64,000 bases of DNA from Porphyromonas pogonae (GTDB taxonomy: Bacteria > Bacteroidota > Bacteroidia > Bacteroidales > Porphyromonadaceae), in NCBI RefSeq assembly GCF_036320655.1, contig NZ_CP143258.1, positions 1,550,001 to 1,614,000 of the forward strand. The letters run 5' to 3'. Under the pieces are notes generated by a model. That model searched no databases and was not told where the DNA came from. It saw only the letters and a list, made by a program, of their open reading frames with translations. Within the stretch, counting starts at the first letter, position 1. Every line of letters begins with the position of its first letter. Shown one piece after another: positions 54,696 to 64,000 of this stretch. The position numbers and the translations under genes are program-made.

Positions 54696-55490
54696 ATGAA
54701 TCAGTATTTAGATCTTCTTCGACACATTCAGGATAATGGCAGTGTGAAGTCCGACCGCACCGGTACTGGCACTAAAAGTGTATTTGGCTACCAGATGAGA
54801 TTTAATCTGGAGGATGGATTCCCGTTATTGACGACCAAGAAATTACATTTGAAAAGCATTATCTATGAGCTTCTATGGTTTCTTAGAGGCGATACGAATG
54901 TAAAGTACTTGCAGGATCATGGTATACGTATCTGGAATGAATGGGCTGACGATCAAGGTGATTTGGGGCCTATATACGGATACCAATGGCGATCTTGGCC
55001 TGATTACAACGGAGGCTATATTGATCAGATTAGCCAGATTATAGAGCAAATAAAACATGAGCCGGATAGCAGGCGCATCATCGTGAGCGCATGGAATGTG
55101 GCCCAATTGCCTGAGATGCATTTGGCTCCTTGTCACTGTTTCCTGCAATTTTATGTCAATGAGGGGAAGCTCAGCCTGCAACTGTATCAAAGAAGTGCAG
55201 ACGTATTTTTGGGGGTTCCTTTCAACATCGCATCTTATGCGTTGTTGCTCATGATGATAGCACAAGTTACCGAGCTTAAGGTCGGTGAGTTTGTGCATAC
55301 TTTGGGCGATGCACATATCTATCTCAATCATTTGGAGCAAGTAAAGTTACAATTGTCACGTACACCACGTGAGTTGCCTGTGATGACTATAAATCCTACA
55401 GTAAAGAATATATTTGATTTCAAATACGAAGACTTTGAGTTGGAAGGGTACGACCCTCATCCGCACATACCCGGTGCAGTATCAATTTAA
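54696..55490 (+). CDS. thyA: Thymidylate synthase
   Basis: The 264-aa enzyme methylates dUMP to dTMP with methylene-tetrahydrofolate. The active-site Cys is in [22 protein letters not shown] and the C-terminal IPGAVSI are standard. I use ATG 54696 (MNQYLDLL), which gives the E. coli length; the longer frame would reach to the IS end. folA follows 15 bases later and regenerates the folate used here. Confidence 0.97.
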   Translation: MNQYLDLLRHIQDNGSVKSDRTGTGTKSVFGYQMRFNLEDGFPLLTTKKLHLKSIIYELLWFLRGDTNVKYLQDHGIRIWNEWADDQGDLGPIYGYQWRSWPDYNGGYIDQISQIIEQIKHEPDSRRIIVSAWNVAQLPEMHLAPCHCFLQFYVNEGKLSLQLYQRSADVFLGVPFNIASYALLLMMIAQVTELKVGEFVHTLGDAHIYLNHLEQVKLQLSRTPRELPVMTINPTVKNIFDFKYEDFELEGYDPHPHIPGAVSI

Positions 55491-55505
55491 GCAAATGATG
55501 TAATC

Positions 55506-56006
55506 ATGAAGATTTCAATTATTGTAGCAGTGGCTGAGAATAATGCCATAGGTATAAACAATAAGATGCCATGGCATTTGTCCAATGACCTTAAGCGGTT
55601 CAAGTCTATAACTTCCTCACATATTATTATTATGGGTAAGAATACTTATTATTCTTTGCCCAACGGAGCTTTACCCAATAGAGAGAATCTTGTGTTGTCG
55701 TCATCTTTGGATAGCTTGCCGGATGCTCAATGTTTCAAAAACGAAGAAGAATTGAAAAAATATCTTCTTACTCGTAACGATGATGAAGTATTTGTGATAG
55801 GCGGTGGCAAGATATATCACTCTATGCTCCCTCAGGCTGACAAGATGTATTTGACGGTAGTGCACAAATCTTACCCTGAAGCTGATACATTCTTTCCTGA
55901 GTTTGATAGGAATGAATGGGAAGTGCTGGAGCAACAATATATACCGGCCGATGATAAAAACGATGAGGCAAGTACTTATTACGAATTAGAACGTAAAAGA
56001 AACTAA
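55506..56006 (+). CDS. folA: Dihydrofolate reductase
   Basis: The 166-aa enzyme reduces dihydrofolate to tetrahydrofolate. [21 protein letters not shown] is the N-terminal substrate/cofactor loop, [12 protein letters not shown] and [13 protein letters not shown] are the NADPH-binding parts. It is the trimethoprim target type. thyA is 15 bases upstream and hisS 17 downstream. Confidence 0.96.
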   Translation: MKISIIVAVAENNAIGINNKMPWHLSNDLKRFKSITSSHIIIMGKNTYYSLPNGALPNRENLVLSSSLDSLPDAQCFKNEEELKKYLLTRNDDEVFVIGGGKIYHSMLPQADKMYLTVVHKSYPEADTFFPEFDRNEWEVLEQQYIPADDKNDEASTYYELERKRN

Positions 56007-56023
56007 GAAAAATAAAAAGATAT

Positions 56024-57388
56024 ATGCAAAAGCCATCAATACCCAAAGGGATGAGGGACTTCGGAGCAAAAGAAATGGCTCGGAGAAATTATATATTCAA
56101 CACCATAAAAGAAGTATATGCCCTCTATGGTTACAATCAGATAGAAACACCCACAATGGAAAACTTGTCCACTTTGATGGGCAAATACGGAGAAGAGGGA
56201 GATAGGCTGTTATTTAAGGTGCTCAATTCGGGAGATGTACTCAAAGACTTCTCCACAGAAGAGCTCTGTGAGAAGAACTCCTTGCGCTTTGCATCCAAGG
56301 CTTGTGAAAAGGGATTGAGGTACGACCTCACTGTTCCTTTTGCTCGTTATGTGGTGATGCACCGGGAGGAAATATCTTTTCCTTTCAGACGTTTCCAGAT
56401 ACAGCCGGTATGGCGTGCTGATCGACCACAGAAGGGGAGATATAGAGAGTTTTACCAGTGCGATGCAGATGTCATAGGATCGGACTCCTTGATGAATGAG
56501 GTAGAGCTTATCCAAATTATCAATGAAGTATTTTCCAGATTAAATATTTCGACTAAAATACTACTCAATAATAGAAAAATACTCACCGGTATAGCAGAAG
56601 TAGTAGGTGAGGCCGATAGAATTGTAGATATCACTGTAGCAATAGATAAACTCGATAAGATTGGTCTTGAGAAGGTGAGTCAAGAACTTATTGATAAAGG
56701 TTTTGCTCAAGACACGGTGGATAAATTGCAGCCTTTGATCAGTCTAAGTGGTGACAATAATGAGAAACTGGAACAACTGGAAGAGCTGATACAAACTTCT
56801 GAGATAGGACTCAAAGGTATCGAAGAACTACGCTACATCCTTAATTATATCCAAAAGCTACCCATGCGCTCTGAGCTGGAGATTGATCTGAGTTTAGCAC
56901 GAGGGTTATCCTATTATACGGGAGCTATTTTGGAGGTAAAAGCCACGGATGTACAGATGGGTAGTATTACCGGAGGCGGTAGATACGACAATCTTACCGG
57001 TATATTTGGTTTGCCGGGACTATCTGGTGTAGGGATCTCCTTCGGAGCAGATAGGATTTATGATGTGATGAATGAATTGGACTTGTTCCCTCAAGAAGCA
57101 ATTGTCTCGACTCAAATTCTTTTTGTAAATTTCGGGAAAACGGAGGAAGAATATCTGGTGAGTGTAGTAGCTCGGTTGAGAGGTAAAGGGATACGTGTGG
57201 AGTTTTACCCCGAATCAGCGAAAATGAAGAAGCAAATGAGCTATGCAAACAATATGCAGATACCTTTTGTTGCTCTTGTAGGCGAAGAAGAAATTAAACA
57301 TCAAGTAATTAATCTTAAAAATATGATCACCGGTGAGCAAAAGACCATCACAGAGCAAGAACTCATGGAAATGTTCGCTGAAAAATAG
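56024..57388 (+). CDS. hisS: Histidyl-tRNA synthetase
   Basis: The 454-aa class II synthetase charges tRNA-His. Motif 1 is around IPKGMRDFG and the following helix; [14 protein letters not shown] is motif 2 and [14 protein letters not shown] is the histidine-specific HisA block. [13 protein letters not shown] and [15 protein letters not shown] form motif 3. It is probably read with thyA and folA from one promoter. Confidence 0.97.
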   Translation: MQKPSIPKGMRDFGAKEMARRNYIFNTIKEVYALYGYNQIETPTMENLSTLMGKYGEEGDRLLFKVLNSGDVLKDFSTEELCEKNSLRFASKACEKGLRYDLTVPFARYVVMHREEISFPFRRFQIQPVWRADRPQKGRYREFYQCDADVIGSDSLMNEVELIQIINEVFSRLNISTKILLNNRKILTGIAEVVGEADRIVDITVAIDKLDKIGLEKVSQELIDKGFAQDTVDKLQPLISLSGDNNEKLEQLEELIQTSEIGLKGIEELRYILNYIQKLPMRSELEIDLSLARGLSYYTGAILEVKATDVQMGSITGGGRYDNLTGIFGLPGLSGVGISFGADRIYDVMNELDLFPQEAIVSTQILFVNFGKTEEEYLVSVVARLRGKGIRVEFYPESAKMKKQMSYANNMQIPFVALVGEEEIKHQVINLKNMITGEQKTITEQELMEMFAEK

Positions 57389-57450
57389 AATAGATATCAC
57401 ATACGATACGGTTTCTTTTATTCAAAAACGGGAATCAGATATATATTGAA

Positions 57451-59367
57451 ATGGAAATCTCACAGAAAACTACTGCATATAAATTATTGTCCGATATAAA
57501 TAACCCTTCTGACCTCAGGAAACTACCGGAAGAGCAACTGAGCATCGTTTGTGATGAGTTGAGGTCATTTATACTCAAAGTATTATCGGAGCATCCCGGA
57601 CATTTAGGGTCAAGCCTTGGTGCCATTGAGCTTACGGTGGCTTTGCATTATGTTTTCAATACGCCCTATGACCGTATTGTGTGGGATGTAGGCCATCAGG
57701 CTTATAGTCATAAGATACTGACAGGAAGGCGAGACTCCTTCAATACCTTGAGGCAATGGGGGGGGATATCAGGCTTTCCGTCTCCTTCGGAAAGCGAATA
57801 TGATACATTTGCAGCAGGACATGCGTCAAACTCAATCTCTGCTGCTTTGGGGATGGCTGTAGCTGCCGCAAAAAAGAATGAGGATCGCATGGTTGTAGCT
57901 GTGATAGGAGATGGTTCTATGACAGGGGGACTGGCTTTCGAAGGGTTAAATAATGCATCTTCATTTCCCAACAATCTTATCATTGTGCTCAATGACAATA
58001 ATATGTCTATTGACAGGAACGTAGGAGGTCTCAATCATTATATGGTAGACCTTATCACAAGTAAAACCTACAACACTGTTCGATATGATGTATATAAAGG
58101 TCTGAAAAAGCTCAAATTGATTGATGAATCCAAGAGGAAAAGCGTTCAACGGTTTAATAACAGTTTCAAGGCGCTTCTTTCAAAGCAGAGTTCATTTTTC
58201 GATGGGTTTTGTATTCGTTATTTTGGCCCTATTGATGGACATAACGTACATCGTCTGGTGCAGGTCCTTACTGATATAAAGTCGATGAAGGGACCCAAAA
58301 TATTACATGTAAGTACAATAAAAGGTAAGGGATATGCTCCTGCAGAAAAGCAAGCCACAGTATGGCATGCTCCGGGATTGTTCAATGTCTCTACAGGAGA
58401 ACGTGCCCCACAAAAAGAGACCGAGCCTCTGCCTCCTCGGTATCAAGATGTCTTTGGACAGACTTTAGTCGAATTTGCTCGTGAGGATGAACGTATTGTG
58501 GGTGTAACACCTGCTATGCCTACAGGATGCTCCATGACTTTTATGATGCGGGAATTCCCAGATAGAACTTATGATGTAGGAATTGCCGAAGCTCATGCTG
58601 TGACTTTTTCCGCAGGTCTCGCCAAAGAGGGCATGATTCCTTTTTGCAACATATATTCTTCTTTCATGCAGAGAGCATATGATCAGCTGATTCATGATGT
58701 AGCTTTGTTGAAAGAACATGTGATATTCTGTTTGGATAGAGGAGGGCTTGTAGGTGAGGATGGTGCTACTCATCAAGGGGTATTTGATATTGCATATTTG
58801 AGGTCGATACCCAACATGGTTGTATGTGCACCCATGAATGAGGTGGAACTCCGCAATCTTATGCTCACGGCATATCAATTCCAAGAGGGGCCTATGGCTA
58901 TAAGGTATCCGCGAGGTAGAGGTGTGATTGTTGATTGGAAGCAACCTCCTCGGGCTCTTCCTATAGGTAAAGGATGTGTAATCAGAGATGGTAACAAAAT
59001 TGCTTTTTTGAGTATAGGACACATCGGAAATGAGGTAGTAAAAGCTTGTGAGTTACTGTATGAAGCAGGTTATACTCCGGGACACTATGATATGATATTT
59101 GTAAAACCTCTTGATGAAGAGCTCCTGAGACAAGTGTCATCGCAGTATCAAGCTGTGATTACAGTGGAAGACGGATGTCTAAAAGGCGGTATGGGATCTG
59201 CTGTAGGCGAATTTATGCTTGACAATGATCTTAATATTAAGATGAGAAGGATAGGGGTTCCGGATGAATTTATTGCTCACGGTACTCCTCGGGAACAATA
59301 TGAATATTGTAAGATGGATGCCCGGTCTATATATGAGGTGGCCATTGAGCTTTATAATCAGTTATAA
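57451..59367 (+). CDS. dxs: 1-deoxy-D-xylulose-5-phosphate synthase
   Basis: The 638-aa thiamine-diphosphate enzyme joins pyruvate and glyceraldehyde-3-phosphate, the first step of the MEP pathway. [20 protein letters not shown], the TPP motif [16 protein letters not shown] and the transketolase region with the catalytic Glu in [15 protein letters not shown] are present. The last domain has the transketolase C fold. Partner of dxr at 13511. Confidence 0.97.
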   Translation: MEISQKTTAYKLLSDINNPSDLRKLPEEQLSIVCDELRSFILKVLSEHPGHLGSSLGAIELTVALHYVFNTPYDRIVWDVGHQAYSHKILTGRRDSFNTLRQWGGISGFPSPSESEYDTFAAGHASNSISAALGMAVAAAKKNEDRMVVAVIGDGSMTGGLAFEGLNNASSFPNNLIIVLNDNNMSIDRNVGGLNHYMVDLITSKTYNTVRYDVYKGLKKLKLIDESKRKSVQRFNNSFKALLSKQSSFFDGFCIRYFGPIDGHNVHRLVQVLTDIKSMKGPKILHVSTIKGKGYAPAEKQATVWHAPGLFNVSTGERAPQKETEPLPPRYQDVFGQTLVEFAREDERIVGVTPAMPTGCSMTFMMREFPDRTYDVGIAEAHAVTFSAGLAKEGMIPFCNIYSSFMQRAYDQLIHDVALLKEHVIFCLDRGGLVGEDGATHQGVFDIAYLRSIPNMVVCAPMNEVELRNLMLTAYQFQEGPMAIRYPRGRGVIVDWKQPPRALPIGKGCVIRDGNKIAFLSIGHIGNEVVKACELLYEAGYTPGHYDMIFVKPLDEELLRQVSSQYQAVITVEDGCLKGGMGSAVGEFMLDNDLNIKMRRIGVPDEFIAHGTPREQYEYCKMDARSIYEVAIELYNQL

Positions 59368-59407
59368 CAATATGTGCCGCGGATAAAACTCTCAAACAAA
59401 ACAAGAA

Positions 59408-60748
59408 ATGCGAATCGTTATTGCCGGAGCCGGTGAAGTGGGAACGCACTTGGCAAAAATGCTATCACACGAGGATCAGGATATTATACTTATAGACTCT
59501 GATCCGGACAGACTTGCTTTTGCAAGTCGGAGACTGGAACTAATGACTCAAGTAGGTAACCCTACGTCCTTGATAGATCTTCAGGAAGCAGGGATCAATA
59601 AGGCTGATCTTTTTATAAGTGTTACTCCGGAAGAGTCTACTAACATTACTGCTTGTATGTTGGCATCAAAACTCGGAGCCCAAAGAACCATAGCCAGAAT
59701 CAATAATCATGAATATCTTCAAGGTGATAATCATGACTTTTTCGAGGAAATGGGAGTAGATTCAATGATCTATCCTGAGGAATTGGCTGCAATTGAGATT
59801 GTATCCACCATCGGTAATCCATGGGCAAGGCAATATATCGAATTATTCAACGGCTCTATTGTCTTAATAGGAGTCAAAGTCCGTGAGGGAGCTCCGTTGG
59901 TTGGAAAATATCTGCACGAGCTTCATAAAGACAATAATAAGATGTTTCACATTGTGGCTATAAAGAGGGATTTTGAGACTATTATTCCATCAGGTTACAG
60001 TCAGGTGCTTCATAATGATATTGTCTTTTTTACATGTTCACCGGATAGTATTGAAGATGTAAGAAGAATGGCAGGCAAAAGGAATCCTGCTGTAAAAAAG
60101 GTAGTGATTATGGGAGCTAGTCGCATCGCACTCAGAACCATTATGCATCTGCCTTCCCATATCAAGGTCTGCCTGATAGAACAGAATAAGCAGAAATGTT
60201 TAAATCTAAGCTCTGTAGTGCCGTCGAATGTGGAAATTTATCACGGAGATGGACGTGATCCGTTGATCTTGAAGGAGGTAGGATTGGAAGAAGCTCAGGT
60301 GTTTATAGCCTTATCGGAAAACTCTGAGACGAATGTTTTGGCTTGCCTTGCGGCCAAAAGATACGGTGTCTTTAAGACTATAGCCAAAGAAGAAAATATA
60401 GATTATATCCCTTTGGCATACCGCCTGGACATAGGCACCCTTATCAATAAAAAATTGATGGCTGCCGGACACATATATCGTTTACTGCTTGGTGTGGATA
60501 CCAGCTCTGTAAAATGCCTTACTGTAGCCAATGCTGATGTTGCTGAGCTTATTGCAAAAAGGAACTCAAAAATAACCCAAAAGCCTATAAAAGACTATAA
60601 ACTCAGTCCTAATATAACATTTGGGGGACTGGTGAGGAATGGCGTGCCTATGATGATCAATGGGGATACACAAATTGAGCCTTATGATCATGTGGTTGTA
60701 TTTTGCCATGATATATCGATGAGCAAATTAAAAGATTTTTTTAGCTAA
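59408..60748 (+). CDS. trkA: Trk potassium uptake regulator TrkA
   Basis: This 446-aa peripheral membrane protein binds NAD(H)/nucleotides and gates TrkH. Two RCK_N/RCK_C pairs occur in tandem (about 1-220 and 225-446). The first nucleotide fold has GAGEVGTHLA with all glycines; in the second it reads GASRIALRT, so the second site has lost the central glycine pattern and may not bind in the usual way. trkH follows 19 bases later. Confidence 0.95.
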   Translation: MRIVIAGAGEVGTHLAKMLSHEDQDIILIDSDPDRLAFASRRLELMTQVGNPTSLIDLQEAGINKADLFISVTPEESTNITACMLASKLGAQRTIARINNHEYLQGDNHDFFEEMGVDSMIYPEELAAIEIVSTIGNPWARQYIELFNGSIVLIGVKVREGAPLVGKYLHELHKDNNKMFHIVAIKRDFETIIPSGYSQVLHNDIVFFTCSPDSIEDVRRMAGKRNPAVKKVVIMGASRIALRTIMHLPSHIKVCLIEQNKQKCLNLSSVVPSNVEIYHGDGRDPLILKEVGLEEAQVFIALSENSETNVLACLAAKRYGVFKTIAKEENIDYIPLAYRLDIGTLINKKLMAAGHIYRLLLGVDTSSVKCLTVANADVAELIAKRNSKITQKPIKDYKLSPNITFGGLVRNGVPMMINGDTQIEPYDHVVVFCHDISMSKLKDFFS

Positions 60749-60767
60749 TATTTATTATCTCTGGTTT

Positions 60768-62222
60768 ATGTGGAAGATTAATGGCAGATTTATTTTCAAG
60801 ATTTTGGGAATAATGTGTTTGATTGAAAGCGTCTTTGTCCTTCTTACCGTTGCTGTAGCATTGATATATAGAGAAGACGTGATGCCTTATTTTTCCACGG
60901 CCATGTGTATGGTTATAGCAGGAGGTCTCTTTATTCTTATGGGTAAGAAGACCGATGAGTCTAATGTGAGTACTCGCGAAGGCATGCTTACAGTGACCCT
61001 TACATGGATAACACTATCTCTCTTTGGGATGATTCCTTTTCTGCTTTCGGGCGTGACCGATAATGTCACAGATGCTTTTTTTGAGACGATGTCCGGGTTT
61101 ACAACTACAGGAGCTACTATGTTTCCTCAAGTATCCTTTTTCCCAAAAGCTCTTTTGTTTTGGCGTAGCATAATACAATGGCAAGGAGGTGTAGGGATCG
61201 TTGTGTTTACTGTAGCTCTACTACCTCTTTTCAATGGTGGACAAGCCAGCCACTTATTTAACTCAGAATCTACAGGAATAACTCACGACAGATTCTTACC
61301 CCGTATTACTGAGGTAGCCAAACGGCTATGGGGGGTATACATTGCCATTACTTTAGTCTTGATCGTATTACTTCTGATAGGTCCCATGAACCTCTTTGAA
61401 TCCGTGTGTCATGCATTTACCTGTGTAGCTTCCGGGGGGTACTCCACAAAAGATAATAGTATCGCGGATTTTAACTCTCCTTACACGGAGTATGTGCTGT
61501 CTGCTTTTATGTTTATCAGTGCCTTGAATATTACGCTTCTTTATTTCTCTTTTACAGGAAAGCCATCTAAGTTATTTAAAGATGAAGAATTTAGGACATA
61601 TGGTATTTTTGTGACAATATGTATTGTAATATGTACTTTATGGCTATGTCGCTTGAATATGTATGATACTTTTGAGAGTAAATTTAGACATGCGCTTTTT
61701 CAAGTTATGACCTTTGCATCGAGTACGGGATATACTACTGCAGATATAAACCTGTGGCAACCTTTCTTTTGGATGATGGCTATAGTAATGATGTCTATCA
61801 ATGGCTGTGCAGGTTCTACCTGTGGCGGCATAAAGACCGGACGTTTTCTTATTCTGATCAGAAATCTGGGTAATGAATTTAAGAAACGTACACACCCCAA
61901 TCTGGTAGTATTGGTGAAGCTCAATGGACATCAAATCCAAAACAGCGTGGTACATCAAGTAATAGCTTTTATATTCTTGTATATTTCATTGATGATTACC
62001 GGAGCTATGATCATGATGTTTGATGGTTCTCTGTTTGCTGACAGTATTGGTGCTGCAGCTGCATGTATCAGTAACTCCGGCCCCGGAGTGGGGGCTTATA
62101 TGGCTAATATGGCATCGGCAGGAGTATTATCAAAATGGGTATTGAGCTTCCTCATGCTTGCAGGGAGATTAGAAGTGTTTACAGTGATGAGTATATTGTC
62201 CACTTCATTCTGGAGAAGATAA
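60768..62222 (+). CDS. trkH: Trk potassium transporter, TrkH
   Basis: The 484-aa membrane pore protein has four M1-P-M2 repeats. The selectivity filters are readable as TTGATMF, CVASGGYST, SSTGYTTAD and SNSGPGVGA, each with the needed central Gly. It imports K+ together with TrkA. Ends convergently 44 bases from the next gene. Confidence 0.95.
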   Translation: MWKINGRFIFKILGIMCLIESVFVLLTVAVALIYREDVMPYFSTAMCMVIAGGLFILMGKKTDESNVSTREGMLTVTLTWITLSLFGMIPFLLSGVTDNVTDAFFETMSGFTTTGATMFPQVSFFPKALLFWRSIIQWQGGVGIVVFTVALLPLFNGGQASHLFNSESTGITHDRFLPRITEVAKRLWGVYIAITLVLIVLLLIGPMNLFESVCHAFTCVASGGYSTKDNSIADFNSPYTEYVLSAFMFISALNITLLYFSFTGKPSKLFKDEEFRTYGIFVTICIVICTLWLCRLNMYDTFESKFRHALFQVMTFASSTGYTTADINLWQPFFWMMAIVMMSINGCAGSTCGGIKTGRFLILIRNLGNEFKKRTHPNLVVLVKLNGHQIQNSVVHQVIAFIFLYISLMITGAMIMMFDGSLFADSIGAAAACISNSGPGVGAYMANMASAGVLSKWVLSFLMLAGRLEVFTVMSILSTSFWRR

Positions 62223-62266
62223 ATCTTCCTTAAACCCTGTCGTCTCTGCCTTTTATTTCTTACTAT

Positions 62267-62611
62267 CTATTTTAGCTTATCTGCCAGTATTTCTTCTGCT
62301 ATAGCGACAGACTGTGTGCACGGTACTTTGAGATTTTGTTTAAGGTCCTTGCATGTCACTCCCCCTAATCTTTTACGGAATTCCTCCTCTATTTCTTGTG
62401 CTTTAGCCGAGTCATTTATAATTTGTTTGGCCGCGTATAAAGCTCCGCATATTCCATTTTCGGCACGTCCGCCTCCTTTAGGACGATATTCTAATTCTAT
62501 AGTCTCGTCAGAAAGTTTAGTAATATCTTGAAAAGACTTTTGTATGGCCTGAGCACAGTTCCAGTGGTTACTTTCATTATGAAAAAACTCTAAGGATTTG
62601 TTCCTGTTCAT
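62267..62611 (-). CDS. C_GCAxxG_C_C family protein
   Basis: The 114-aa protein has the four spaced Cys of this family: NCAQAIQ, then GGGRAENGICGAL, VTCKDL and VPCTQS. The glycine-rich block and the Cys pattern suggest a redox or metal-binding role, which is not proven. It is a single gene, convergent with trkH. Confidence 0.85.
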   Translation of the reverse strand: MNRNKSLEFFHNESNHWNCAQAIQKSFQDITKLSDETIELEYRPKGGGRAENGICGALYAAKQIINDSAKAQEIEEEFRKRLGGVTCKDLKQNLKVPCTQSVAIAEEILADKLK

Positions 62612-62660
62612 GTCGTGATATATTTATGTACTGTAAATTTAGTAAGAATATTAATAAGAA

Positions 62661-62696
62661 ATTCGCTTTACAGCTCCAAAAAGCCGTAAAGCGAAT
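62661..62696 (-). terminator. Terminator of the PPi-phosphofructokinase gene
   Basis: ATTCGCTTTAC (62661-62671) and GTAAAGCGAAT (62686-62696) are perfectly complementary (11 bp). On minus it is followed by TTCTT only, a modest T run. It is 31 bases after the stop codon. Confidence 0.7.
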
Positions 62697-62727
62697 AGAT
62701 ATGATGTGAAAGCTATTTTATTATAAA

Positions 62728-64000
62728 CTATAGCTTGCTTTGCTCGAGTTCTAGTGTCTTGGATGGTTTATCGCAAAGCTCAGGACCTCCAAAATATTGT
62801 ATAGGACCAGGGTAGATGTAACATACATCTTGTGCCCAAGTATCTCTATTTGCAACAAAATACTTGAACGGATTTCCATTCAGATCCACAAGTGCTTTTT
62901 GAATAACAGGCTTCAATTCACCATGACGACGCTCCATATTCATCATCATTGTGGTAGGGATACCTCCTGCAATCCACTCTTCAGAAGGAGCTGTGGTATT
63001 CATGATAGAACTCATATAACCTGTAACTCCCGCTGCTGCCAAACATGCAGCATTACGCCCCAAAGCATAGCAATAGTCTGAATCGAAGTTTGATGGCATA
63101 GCACAACGGCCTTCATATCCGAAGAAGTGTGTGATTGTGGAGAATTTTCCATTGTATTTACCTTCTTCATGCCACTTATCAAGCCTAGCTTTTACCATCT
63201 CGGCAAGGAGCTTTTCTGTTTCAATAAGAGATACCTGTACATTACCATGAGGATCACGATCCAAAGTCAGCTGACGTGCAACCAATGTTGGTAAGCTTGA
63301 GTAGATAGCCGAATTCTTGGCAGAAAGTTTTCTTATTACATATTCTCTCTGTTTCTTGGCTCCGATAAGTTTGAATTCGGCCTCGTGTGATGCCATCAAG
63401 TCATTGAGTTCTGCAATAAGATGTTTCATAGCAGGGATAAACTCAATTAGCCCCTCAGGAATCAAAACCGTACCGAAGTTCTCGCCTTTAGAGGCTCTTT
63501 GCGCTACGATTTCTGCAATATAAGTAACCACATCGTCCAAGGACATGTTGTTAGCTTCTACCTCTTCAGAGATGATAGTCACGTTGGGTTGGACTTGTAA
63601 AGCACACTCAAGAGCTATGTGCGATGCTGAGCGACCCATTAGCTTGATAAAGTGCCAGTACTTGCGTGCTGAGTTACAGTCACGCTGTATATTACCTATC
63701 ACTTCACTGTAAACTTTGGTAGCTGTATCAAAGCCGAATGATGTTTCGATTTGATCATTCTTTAGGTCTCCGTCAATAGTCTTTGGGCAACCCAATACCT
63801 GAACCGGTGCATTGATAGACTTGTAGTATTCGGCCAATACGGCAGCGTTGGTGTTCGAATCATCACCACCTATGATAACCAAAACAGAGATGTTGAGTTG
63901 TTTGAGTATCTCAAGACCTTTGTCGAATTGTTCTGTTTCTTCAAGTTTTGTACGTCCCGAACCTATAATATCAAACCCTCCCGTATTACGGTATTCATCA
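62728..64000 (-). CDS. pfp: Pyrophosphate-dependent phosphofructokinase (PFP), 5' end outside the window
   Basis: The visible 424 codons are the C-terminal majority of the enzyme that interconverts fructose-6-phosphate and fructose-1,6-bisphosphate with PPi as phosphoryl donor. [10 protein letters not shown] has Asp in the position that is Gly in ATP enzymes, and PKTIDGD holds the catalytic Asp; both indicate PPi use. [12 protein letters not shown] and PEGLIEFIP follow. The frame is open to the window edge (...[18 protein letters not shown]), so the ATG lies beyond 64000. It belongs to the long (about 550-aa) PFP group. Confidence 0.95.
   Translation of the reverse strand, partial: DEYRNTGGFDIIGSGRTKLEETEQFDKGLEILKQLNISVLVIIGGDDSNTNAAVLAEYYKSINAPVQVLGCPKTIDGDLKNDQIETSFGFDTATKVYSEVIGNIQRDCNSARKYWHFIKLMGRSASHIALECALQVQPNVTIISEEVEANNMSLDDVVTYIAEIVAQRASKGENFGTVLIPEGLIEFIPAMKHLIAELNDLMASHEAEFKLIGAKKQREYVIRKLSAKNSAIYSSLPTLVARQLTLDRDPHGNVQVSLIETEKLLAEMVKARLDKWHEEGKYNGKFSTITHFFGYEGRCAMPSNFDSDYCYALGRNAACLAAAGVTGYMSSIMNTTAPSEEWIAGGIPTTMMMNMERRHGELKPVIQKALVDLNGNPFKYFVANRDTWAQDVCYIYPGPIQYFGGPELCDKPSKTLELEQSKL

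Overview
The window is a piece of a chromosome from an anaerobic Bacteroidota, most likely Bacteroidales close to Porphyromonas. The evidence is Bacteroidota-type promoters (TTG about 20 bases before TAnnTTTG), an AT-rich sequence, a class III oxygen-sensitive ribonucleotide reductase, an IS1126/ISPg1-like IS5-family element, a fimbrillin-family lipoprotein, PepO-type M13 peptidase, glutaminyl cyclase, DUF4290 and DUF4835 proteins, and a pyrophosphate-dependent phosphofructokinase. Gene order in the housekeeping blocks is also typical of the phylum.

Layout. 1-3.3 kb: a gene tail, then nrdD-nrdG on the minus strand. 3.3-4.0 kb: a 187-bp MITE. 4-7 kb (minus): a nucleotidyltransferase and PepO. 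7-7.96 kb: a non-coding stretch with a five-unit 22-bp repeat array, followed by an orphan fimbrillin on plus. 9.6-24.9 kb: a long minus-strand block, CDF transporter, TPR/PD40 protein, nucleoside phosphorylase, lysS, gpsA, pgi, DUF4290, murA, rimM, dxr, rseP, mutS2, ending in a bidirectional terminator. 25.2-27.3 kb (plus): dolichol-phosphate-mannose-synthase-like glycosyltransferase and pyrC. 27.3-29.0 kb: accessory gap with a strong promoter, a short ORF cut by a MITE, a second 22-bp array and a perfect palindrome. 29-37.7 kb (plus): DMT transporter, glutaminyl cyclase, sufE, GH92 mannosidase, protoporphyrinogen oxidase, M64 peptidase, threonine dehydrogenase. 37.9-38.2 kb: a cobalamin riboswitch on minus with no gene behind it. 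38.2-45.1 kb (minus): dnaN, DnaQ-like exonuclease, coaBC, DUF4835, recN, rlmB, ridA. 45.2-49.2 kb: a 38-codon ORF, tRNA-Pro, aroB, alaS. 49.5-50.6 kb: acyltransferase. 50.6-51.9 kb: a second accessory gap, a sister of the one at 27.3 kb, with a third 22-bp array and a MITE remnant. 51.9-64 kb: asnA, the IS element, thyA-folA, hisS, dxs, trkA-trkH, a C_GCAxxG_C_C protein and the 3' part of a PPi-phosphofructokinase gene.

How it fits together: most of the window is core metabolism. dxs and dxr feed isoprenoids; murA peptidoglycan; thyA, folA and nrdDG dNTP supply; pgi and PFP glycolysis; coaBC coenzyme A; asnA asparagine. The unusual content sits in the gaps: (1) an apparently orphan cobalamin riboswitch with its own promoter, antisense-oriented toward the threonine dehydrogenase gene; (2) two paralogous promoter / short-ORF / 22-bp-array / palindrome cassettes with the same 160-base spacing between array and palindrome, plus a third copy of the array; (3) a MITE family whose ends and 5-bp target duplications match the full-length IS in the same window. 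All function calls are from reading the sequence; no database search was run.
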